Of a DNA stretch of 64,000 nt, positions 55,240 to 64,000 are shown one piece after another (position 1 is the first letter of the stretch; each line of letters begins with the position of its first letter). A program made the translations under genes and the position numbers. Source of the DNA: Xiphias gladius (lineage: Eukaryota; Chordata; Actinopteri; Istiophoriformes; Xiphiidae); assembly GCF_016859285.1 (NCBI RefSeq), contig NC_053413.1, forward strand, positions 24,891,939-24,955,938, written 5' to 3'. The notes beneath the pieces were generated by a model. That model searched no databases and had not been told where the DNA came from. It worked only from the letters and a program-made list of their open reading frames with translations.

Positions 55240-55830
55240 TTTAAAGATTTATAATGCTGGGTAATGATTACCGAAGGGCAATCCCTCCTAAACTACTTCA
55301 CAACTTGGCTGTGGCTTGAAATGAGGAGACTGTTTGTGAAATGCAAGAAAAAAAGGAAAAAAAAAGGATTTCCAGAGATTCAGAATTCAAGATTTCCAAC
55401 ATGCAGGAGAATCTAATTTGATGTGTCACAGTTTGCTGGGAAAACACTTGACTGCTCTTTCAGAAGAATTGATTTGTTGTTGACACAAAGTGTTTACTGT
55501 GCCGCCGGAGCCAGAGCGACATGTGACCGTAACATTTTGGCGTGTGTAGGCCTACCGCATCTGCCATCTAAAGGACACCACGTCAAGTGGAGCTTACGTA
55601 AAAACCTTTGTATCCCCGTGAAGCCGAACCTCCGATTTTTGAAAAGGTGTCGCGCTGAGTCCACGGTACAGGGACCAATCGGTTCGCAGTCAGTAAAAAC
55701 ATAAAAAGCATCTGCAACCGCAATTCAACTCGAAGCCGCAGCCTCCCTGCCAAGCAAGCCCACACAGCAGTGGTGTTCTGGGTAATGATTACCGACCTGT
55801 AATCATTTATCACGCCGATGCTGTTAATGT
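55240..55830. promoter_or_regulatory. Candidate enhancer with duplicated homeodomain palindrome
   Basis: The 18-mer CTGGGTAATGATTACCGA occurs exactly twice, at 55257-55274 and 55778-55795, each containing the palindrome GGTAAT-G-ATTACC (two TAAT half-sites). The second is followed by TGTAATCATTTATC. It lies in unique sequence. Confidence 0.4.
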
Positions 55831-56149
55831 TTTCTTACGGTGTTTACTAACTGTAGTAGGCAAGGGTCAAAGACAGGAGGAGATGACAGTTTTGAGAGTC
55901 AGCGTGGAAAGCAAAACCCCCCTGACAACACACAGAAATAAGTGAGGTATGCATTTATATTTATGTGGTCAGTTTAATCCAAAGAACAATCTGATAGATT
56001 TGCATAAAGAGAAATGTTTTTTCTGTTACTCTACATTCCAGCCTTTATTCTCCGTTCAGGAGTGTTCAATGGTTTGTGACAGGAACAGAAAATTACCTGT
56101 TTAACAATTGTGTGTTGGAACAGACTTTTTTCCCCGCAGACATTTTGAC

Positions 56150-56310
56150 TCGTCGAATCCAAATCTAACTAATAGCATTAATGATGGCTGCATTTCATTT
56201 AGGTGTGTCAGTTCCCGGGCCCCGGCATTGCTCACGCCGGCTCACTGGCACACCTCAATGGAACGGAGCCAGCGGTAATGTAATTAAACTCAGCCGCACT
56301 TGTGCTTCTT
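56150..56310. promoter_or_regulatory. Candidate enhancer with inverted T-box-like pair
   Basis: AGGTGTG at 56201-56207 and CACACCT at 56249-56255 are opposed T-box half-sites. Nearby are GCATTAATGATGG and GGTAATGTAATTAAACTC. Confidence 0.35.
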
Positions 56311-57370
56311 GTCCATCGTGAGAAAGAAAAAAAAAAAGCAATTGACAAGGGACCCGTAGGAAGTGCAACGGAAAAGCAGCATGGCTAGTGGTTAGAAAGA
56401 AAGTTGGAGGCAGCCTGAGTGAAAACAGTAAATGATATCTCAGAAGTCAAAAAGCCTGTGATGCTTAGTTTCACGAATAACTTCGTCCATGTAGCAGGAC
56501 CCGAACTGAGCTTCCCTTCCTGTTGAAACCCTCAGGCTGGACCTCACTCTCAACAGAGAGGGGGCGGCAACTATTTTGATATTAACGGAGACACATACAG
56601 CCTCAGTGCTCTCAAGCTATTTGCTCTCCGAAGAAGAGGGGACCGTGGTCGTCCTTCCAGCCCCAGATATGAACTCCAGCCTGAGGGTTTGAGACGGAGG
56701 CTGAAGTTGGAAGCTCGCTGGTTTGAATCGGAAGATGTGAGTGGAGTAGTAGCAACCTCTGATCCCTGATCAAAGCATTCTGTTAATACTCTAGGTTTTC
56801 TACATGAACTCCACTCGACTAATTTCCTACTTTGCGATTGTTATTAAGTTTTTGATTTCAACACAGTGGTTATTAATTCGATTAAAGCTGACTGGTGCTT
56901 ATACGCTGCAGCATAGATGGAGCTTTATATCTGCAACCAGGAGCAAGAGAAAAAGCATGGATTTGACTGGAAGCAGTCTCTGCCTCCGGTCTGTAACGCC
57001 CGTGTACTCTGGTTTGAGTTACAAGAGCAGCATGAGAGGAAAAAGCAAAGCCCCGTCAGCACCTGCTACATTTTGCAGAGGGCAAGAATGTACCAAATCT
57101 CTCAAATGCAAATACTCTTACTGCTGAAATTGAATTTACAAATTAGATTACAATTTCAAATTTAAATGACAAATTCAAATTTAAATGGCCTTTTGTAAAT
57201 CCATAAGTTAAAGTAAAACATTGCTGGTTCAACATGTACAGTATGTTCTGACTCAAATTTTCCCCATATGACAGAATTTTACTTTGCATTTAAAGGGCTA
57301 CTTCATAGATTTAGTACTGCCCTTCCATAAAGTTGGGATAGTGGCAAGACACAGATAAAAAAAAAAACAA
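56310..57370. other. Intergenic DNA, no gene recognised
   Basis: AT-rich sequence with open frames of up to 107 codons around 56804-57165 that carry no recognised domain. Confidence 0.5.
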
Positions 57371-57575
57371 GACTGGTCAGAATTTTTGTAGGAGAGGCTG
57401 AGATATCCTGACTTTTAGACCCTGGTGTGAGTCAAGCTCTAAAAACAGTGGGTCCTATAAGTCCCATAATGCAACTGGATGGCGGGTCTTCGTTAGACAC
57501 TCAAAGCTCTCCCAGAGCTGCGGGAGACATTCGATAACTGTTTTGAAAGGCTGAGTCCGACTCCCTATTATAGGC
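57371..57575 (+). mobile_element. Unclassified interspersed repeat, copy B
   Basis: The better-preserved member of the pair with 34043-34350: GAGGCTGAGATATCCTGACT, GACCCTGGTGTGAGTCAAGC, AGTCCCATAATGCAACTGG, then GGGAGACATTCGATAACTG. Confidence 0.6.
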
Positions 57576-57783
57576 AACCTGACCTTGGTGTGTAAAAACT
57601 GTGAAGTGCCCCTTTGATCAAAAACTTTACAGGATAATGTGCTCACACACAATGAAGACTTCGCCAACACAAGTCAGACACACAACACAATAACCACTGG
57701 CCACATTTTATTTTATTTTTTTTTACTTTCATACTTGCTTTTGACATTTTATTAGTGGCACTGACCTGCTCCCAGATCTAAAC

Positions 57784-57784
<1 letters not shown>

Positions 57785-57815
<31 letters not shown>
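57785..57815 (+). repeat. (CA)15 microsatellite
   Basis: Pure CA run. Confidence 0.97.
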
Positions 57816-57819
<4 letters not shown>

Positions 57820-57820
<1 letters not shown>

Positions 57821-59458
57821 CACGAGGGATTAGGAAAGTTTTCCTGGATAAATAAGGGAAGGTTTGAAAATCGACTCCAGAAAATCTCTGCTGCTTCGTG
57901 AAACATCCACGTTTGACATGTGACCTGTCAATCCGAGTCACAGTTGGACCTGATGAGCTGATGAAACCAACAGAGAGCCACTTGAAACTGACAAAGGCAC
58001 ATTCCACTTTGTACGTGTCAGACGTTGTCATTCCAAGCAGCAACAGGCTGACAGTCATATGAAGGCGGATGTTAAAGGCAGCTCCAAAAATAAACTATCT
58101 GAATAGGTCTTTGATACTCTCTCTTTTTAAAAACTTTCCAATGAGGTGAGATAAGTTCACTGTTTCCAGTACAAATGAACTTCAGTGTTGCATCACGAGG
58201 TATCATCTCGACACCTGAGCAGTGATCTGCATAATTTGCCCGACAACTCTCAAACTAATTTCACTTTTCTTTTCAAAGCACGGCATCGATTTGGTTCAAT
58301 TCATTTCATTCTCCATGTACACCACTGTGGCGCCCTTTATTGTGGATTTCATGAACAAAAATTGGGTGAATGAAACACACATTCATCCAGTTTATAACGT
58401 AGGACACAATGTCAGCCCATCTAACTCCATTAGTCCAAAGCAACAACAGTGAGTGAGGGTTTAGTAGCAAAGCTATTTAGCAAACGTGGTGTTGTCAACA
58501 AAGATTGCTTTACTTTTTCTTTTTCACCATCAAGGTTAAAAAGAAATGTGAATGGCTGCCATTGTTACCATTTGCAAGACTTCACACCACTGGACATCTC
58601 ATGATGACCATTACAGGACATTTACGAAGAAAACATGTGATATGTACCATGAATAAATGGTTATTTAGCACTCAGCTACTTACAATTATCGTCCTCGTGT
58701 TGGTGGTGTGGATGTAAAATGTAATGTCCATGATCAAAATGCGATCAAATTAACCTTTAATTATCTTGAATGACGGACTCGTCTGACTTGACAATCCATC
58801 TTTGTTTCCTTTCAAAACACCTTGGATTACATGGCGCCAATTTAGATAAATATTAATATTCTAAGAAAAATGTGAAAATCCCTGTAATCGCTTTCCCTTC
58901 CCTAGCATTAGCAGCTAATTGGTGCAGTCGTTGGAAGGACAACTAGTTGGCAAAGAATTGCTAGATGTGTTTATGTTTGTAATTGATTTGTTCACTTCGA
59001 GTTTTTCATTATGTGCAATTGATGTAGTTTGGCATTATTGGGGAAAAGAGGACTTTAAAACTCATTGTAACAGTACAATGAATGACCTTTTAAGATATTT
59101 ACAAAACAAGCAAAGAGATGATTTTTGTTGCATCTTTAACTGAGGTGATGCAGCCTACGGTCGCCTCTGTGGTCGCTCATAACGTTGTTAATGTAGTTGC
59201 TTCAGCTTCAACCCTGCTGCAGCATTCATTGTGTTGTGAATGGATACTTGTTGCTGTGTGCGTCTGAGTGAAGAGGCCCGGTCCTGGTCGACTCAGCCGT
59301 GTGACACGCGATAGGGTCCAAATCCAAAGTGGAATGGCTGCAGGCTTCAACCTGCGCTTAAGAGGGTCACTGCCGAACAAAGGGGGTTCAGTCACTAGCT
59401 GAGAGGCTGCACTCACTGAAAGGACCGTGGGGCCAAGGCAGTGTGTGAATGTGTGTGC

Positions 59459-59460
<2 letters not shown>
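57820..59460. other. Intergenic DNA, no gene recognised
   Basis: AT-rich, mostly unique sequence. No coding exon found. Confidence 0.5.

Positions 59461-59461
<1 letters not shown>

Positions 59462-59499
<38 letters not shown>
59462..59499 (+). repeat. (TG)19 microsatellite
   Basis: Uninterrupted TG run. Confidence 0.97.
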
Positions 59500-59500
<1 letters not shown>

Positions 59501-60922
59501 CTGAGAGAGAGCGAGCATGTTGCAGGTTGGAGTTTCAATTCAACAAACAACTGTAGAAGAGAAATGTGTGTCTCATTTGTCCTGAACGTCATGCCCCCTT
59601 TACTTAAGCCTTTTCCTCGTGTCTTAGATCCTCCATGTAGAGACGTGAAGAAAAGCTGTGAGGAAGGAGGAATCCAGGAAATCTGTATTTAGTGTAATGA
59701 GCCATTCCTCCCTCCCAAACTTCATCAGGGGCGTCCTGACTTTCTGAAGACGGCCCCGCTGCTGTATCAGTTTAATGACTGATCAGTGTTTCTTCGCTGG
59801 CTCGGACTTTTTCGGTTCGCACACGTGCCCAACTGATGGCAAGGGTGCGCCAGCGCTTAACCTACAGTAAATCACGAACAGATATATAACAGAAAAGAAA
59901 TCAAATCTAAAAAGTGGGAAGAACGAGAAAAGGCGTTGTGGTGCTGCCCGAGCGGCTGTCGCCCGGTCGCTGATGGATTTTGGGATGGAGAGTCGTGTCC
60001 GTCCAACAGTCAGAGGCACCTTCCCTCCGTGTGGCATGTGCAGTCTGAAGCCCCTTCTCAGCTTTTGACATTTGAGAATTTACAGTAATATTTCTTGCGG
60101 CCTCTTTCAGACATGACGGCACATTTACAGAGGGAGCTGGTATTCGGCAGCTGGCGCGCGAGAGGGAGCAGACAGAGAGAAGGTTGAGAGACAGAACAGC
60201 AGTGAGCTAAATAAGACATGACAGAGAGGAAGAGGGGAGTTTTCTCTTCACTCACAGGCTACGCTACTGATTGATTCGAAAACTATTTTTTTTTACCTTT
60301 GAAGCCTTGAGGGCCATCGTGAGCCCGGGGAACACTCACACCTGCTTCTGATTTTGTGCATTAGAGAGGATAATTGACTTAATAGAGGTATTGCTGTGAT
60401 CTTAGACGGCAGCACAGAACGTGCGTTCGATCCCTCTGCATGTTTAACCTTGTGCTGCTGCAGCCCCTTACGTCAGTCCGACGGTATTCAATCCAGACTT
60501 GTGACGCTGAAGTCTTGCTCGCTCCCGCCCGGCGAGATCGCCGTCGCGAGTCTTACGCGAAAGGCAACCATGGTGGTCGTTCAGACTCCTGGCTGAGAGA
60601 GGCTTGGGTGGGGTGACGGGGATATGTGCTGACGCGCCGCGCGGAGAGAATGTGATACAACTGCTGCTTTCGTGAATGAAAATGCATGTCCGAATGCCAT
60701 CAGGTGCCACAAGTATGCGTTGCCCTAATGGTGAACAGTCAAGATATGGAATAAGTGAAATGAAATGCATCTATTAGCTCATTGGTCTCTAATATTTTAT
60801 CTTTATCTAAGTTTTTGGCTCAAGCCACGATAAACTCAACCAATAAAATTATTTCTGCTCCTAAGAAACTAAACAGAGCTGTTTATAATGCTGAATATTG
60901 GTGTTTGTGTATTTATTTGTGG

Positions 60923-60956
<34 letters not shown>

Positions 60957-61870
60957 AGGCCAAACATTTACTGACATTGTCAAAGTGGGACTGAGATTTT
61001 CGTGGGTTCAAATTCCTGCCAAAAGACAAACTTCCTGTCCTGTTAGGTTTTTTCCAAACTGTCTGAAAATGCTCCGCAGTGCTTTCTATCCACGAGTGCA
61101 TCTTGACAGAATCAACTCAGGCGTCTTTAAAAGCCTTTTTATTTTTCACGATTTCTTCTTTTTGTGTGTCCGGTCACACCTGCCACCTCTCCTGCGGGCT
61201 GAGTATTGTGCTTCACACTGCATTCGTCCAAGAATGCAGCATTTCTCAAGAGAACTAATTGATGCAAAGTCTTTCATTTGGTCGGCGATATCTGTTGTCT
61301 CAGATATTCCTTGGCCGTGAACATCATACATGGGGCTCAGCTTTCACAATCGACTGCTCCAGACAATATCTGTACTATTCTTGAGGAATAATAGAGTCGG
61401 GAAGCTGCAAATCACGCTTGAAGTTCTCCCTAAATCCAAACTCTTATGGCCCCTGTTATTTGGCAGGAAGGCTCCTCAGATCGAGGAATATTTCACCTCT
61501 CGAACCAAGCTTGAAGTGCCATACCTGCGAAACATAGCGACTGCCTTGGCTTTTCACTCCGCCTGGCATCATTCAACGTCAGGCTATTTCCCACGCCAAA
61601 TAGGCTTAGAAAGCTGTAAAAAGAGAAGAAAAGAAGAAAGTCCTGTCAAGTTTTTCCACTTGGTTTTGTTCTCTTTTTCTGCCTCTGTGTTTTTTCACCT
61701 CGGTGTCTATTTGTCCCCTTTTCTTTTCTCCTTTCCCCTCCTCCTCCTCCACCTCCTCCCCTCTCCTCCTCCTGAGCACGTCTAACATGTCATTCTTCGT
61801 CTTTTGTACCTACGGGCCTTTTTCCCTATTGAACTCCCCACCCTCTCCACTCCTTTGGCTCTCCCTTTCC
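59500..61870. other. Intergenic DNA with (TG)16 and a pyrimidine-rich tract
   Basis: (TG)16 at 60924-60955. A CpG-rich patch at 60470-60650. C/T-rich sequence at 61660-61880 that inflates a 151-codon frame starting at 61330, which has no recognised domain. Confidence 0.5.
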
Positions 61871-61879
61871 CTCTCAGGG

Positions 61880-62260
61880 GCCTAATTATGAGCCGGCATT
61901 AAATAAAAACATTTATATTTCTCCAAAAAAAGGCTTCTCTCTGAGCTTTCTCTGGACAATGAGGGCTTGTGATTCTCCCCTCCCTCCTGCTCCCTCTTTC
62001 TGTCTCTTTCTCCTCTGAGTGGCCATTCACTGGGGGTCTCTGTCTCTCTTTGTGATTGGCTCACTCTAGGACTCCTAGGGGGCAGTAATTGTGTCTCATT
62101 AAGTCTTACAGTAGTCGTGAGGGGAGTGTAGCGGGGTGGGAAGTGAGGGGGGAGTTCGCCGCACAAGGCCCCACAATTAGAAATCCCAGAGAGCTTGAAT
62201 GGGAGCCCTAATCAGGCCACAATGGCTGAGGCTCCCTGCCATTTAGGCCAAAAAGGAAGT
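61880..62260. promoter_or_regulatory. Candidate conserved enhancer with CTCF-like core
   Basis: CCTAATTATGAGCC, GGCATTAAATAAAAAC, CAGTAATTGTGTCTCATTAAG, CACAATTAG and CCCTAATCAGGCCACAATGG fall within 380 bases of unique DNA. CTCCTAGGGGGCAGT (62072-62086) matches the strong 3' part of the CTCF core on the plus strand. Confidence 0.4.
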
Positions 62261-62979
62261 GTTGCCGTTTTCCAAACACACACACATGCGGAGACACACA
62301 CATACCAGGAATGCACGCAGAACAGCGGGGATAGATGTACTTGTGTGGTGGCGTCATCCCTGAGGCCAATTTGGAAAGACTGGAGGACGTAAGAGAGCTT
62401 TTCACTGCCTCAGTCACGACACACACTCATGCACTCAGAAAGTCGTGCACACACCCAGGTGCAGGCACACACACACACACACTTTTCCATCCTTATTGAG
62501 GCTAAAAGAGGTCTCATTAGTGATGTTCAGGACGAGCTGGGAGTTTGCTTTCTGTTTGCTCATTTGTCGCCCTGTGATTCCTCCCGCTGCACACCGGAGT
62601 TTTTTTTTTTTTCGGTTTTTGTGTGAAAAACATTTTCTGCAAGACGCATATTTCAGTGTCTTAGCGAAGCAGCGGCGGGGTACTAAAATCAGCATGCTGT
62701 GCCGTGGCGGATACATAAATAACCCATGCTCATCGTCTCTGTAGAAATTCAGTAAATTTCAATGTCTGTGAAATAAAAAAATAAAAAAAAACATACAAAT
62801 AATGATATTCCACCACCATCTGTCTCTAAAAGGGGAATGCGTCGGAAAGTGAAAACTTTGCAAAGGCTTCCTTTTTTTTTTTTATCTCATAATAGGAGCA
62901 GAAAGTGGGTCTCTTTTCCTCCGTTTATCTGTGTAGTGTTCCCAGGAGAAACAGTGGCTACCCCTCCTTATCTTTGTTA

Positions 62980-63090
62980 CCGCCGAGTGCTGCAGTGGAT
63001 TATGAAGTGGATTATGCAAATGCCTCACAATATATTCATATTAACAAAGGTTGAGGTTCATGCGCCCGTGCCCGGAATTTATGAATACGC
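62980..63090. promoter_or_regulatory. Candidate POU/SOX enhancer
   Basis: An octamer ATGCAAAT (63014-63021) lies 20 bases before TTAACAAAGG (63041-63050, SOX-like). Two tandem GTGGATTATG units precede it. Confidence 0.35.
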
Positions 63091-63099
63091 AAATTTAAA

Positions 63100-64000
63100 A
63101 AAAAAAAAAAAAAACCTGAATTGGCTGGAATGTGTTATCATTTAATGAAAATTAACTCGGTTCACAGTATTGTGTCGTGTTTTGGCTCATTTGGTAATTT
63201 GTTGAATTAGCCGCATCTGTAAAATGGAATGATATCCAATTTAGCCCATTGTGTTTCAGTGTAGCTCAATAACCGATATGCCTGTAGGTATTATACATGT
63301 AGAATTGTGGGGAATTTTTTTCCGCACTTTTTACTCTATTGCGACGTGGAAGGAATCTCCATTGCTTTGCTGATTCAAATGTGGAATCCTGTCCAGTTCA
63401 TTGTTTTCAACATTCAACCGACCTACTCGGATCAAAGTAATGCATGCCCTGCTTTTCTTTTGGAGTGTGTTTGTTAGCGCTCGGCTAGTGCAAAATCCTG
63501 TCAGGCTTAAAAAAGACCTTCATCCGTTGTTTTGACTGAGAGCTGCTCTGAATCCACTCAGTGCCGACCAGCAGAAGACGCTTGCAACGGGCGGCTCCTC
63601 GCCCGCAGAAAAAAAAAATGAAGGTCGTACAAAACTACTAATCTGTTTTACATTCAGCAATATGCAAACTGAATTTGCAGCTCATCTTGTCAAGGGACTG
63701 GGTCAGGGAATATTAACAGCCCAGTGAGCCTCGATTTGGCGATTTGCAGGCCAAAAGATGTGGAGATGTCCAGGTTAATGCTGGGCTAAACATGTTTGAA
63801 AAAATGAATGTTATTTGCATATTTAAGTTACACATGAATGTGATTTCATCCGTGTTTAAAGTACTGAATTTCGTCCAGTAGTAGGACATGCTTCTCACTG
63901 GGATAAAAACCAATTACACGTAACAGTAATATGCAGTATCTGGTCTATTGGCCTGAAAATGAAAAAAACAAAACAATATTCAGTTACAGCGAGGTTTGGA
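63100..64000. other. End of window, no gene recognised
   Basis: AT-rich DNA with another octamer-like half-site near 63660 (AATATGCAAA). No exon-like sequence. Confidence 0.5.

Noticed and set aside
61330..61785. 151-codon plus-strand open frame
   Set aside because: The second half is a low-complexity pyrimidine tract. The first half matches nothing I recognise, and there is no splice or promoter context.

Overview
This is vertebrate nuclear DNA, almost certainly from a ray-finned (teleost) fish. The evidence is spliced genes with compact introns (many of 100-600 bases), dense (CA)n/(TG)n microsatellites, a decayed Tc1-like transposon of the type common in fish, and tRNA-like SINE fragments. 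There are no bacterial-style operons. Gene order and orientation match the human 10p11.21 block CCNY(+) - GJD4(+) - FZD8(-). I recalled that order from general knowledge and did not search for it. LAYOUT. 1-4.5 kb: no coding sequence recognised; repeats plus a perfect 18-bp hairpin. 4.5-26.3 kb: complete cyclin Y gene (ccny), ten coding exons, 339 aa, with a 14.3-kb first intron carrying enhancer-like DNA and a 2.6-kb second intron carrying a 231-bp foldback. 26.3-28.1 kb: short intergenic DNA. 28.5-30.3 kb: two-exon delta-4 connexin gene (gjd4), about 404 aa. 30.3-37 kb: intergenic DNA with a 444-bp Tc1 deletion derivative and two CTCF-like sites pointing away from each other. 37.1-40.2 kb: fzd8 on the minus strand, a single coding exon of 581 aa in a CpG-rich segment. 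40.2-64 kb: about 24 kb upstream of fzd8 with no recognisable protein gene. It holds SINE tails, microsatellites, a polypurine block and several segments dense in homeodomain, POU, SOX or T-box-like motifs that look like conserved developmental enhancers. HOW THE GENES RELATE. Frizzled-8 is a seven-pass Wnt receptor with a cysteine-rich Wnt-binding domain and the KTxxxW Dishevelled-binding motif. Cyclin Y is a membrane-anchored cyclin that directs CDK14/CDK16 to phosphorylate the Wnt co-receptor LRP6. Two components of one Wnt receptor module therefore sit about 13 kb apart. The connexin between them is a gap-junction subunit with no known link to Wnt. LIMITS. Exons were placed by conceptual translation and splice-site consensus against remembered family sequences. 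UTR ends, enhancers, CTCF sites and repeat family names are inferences.
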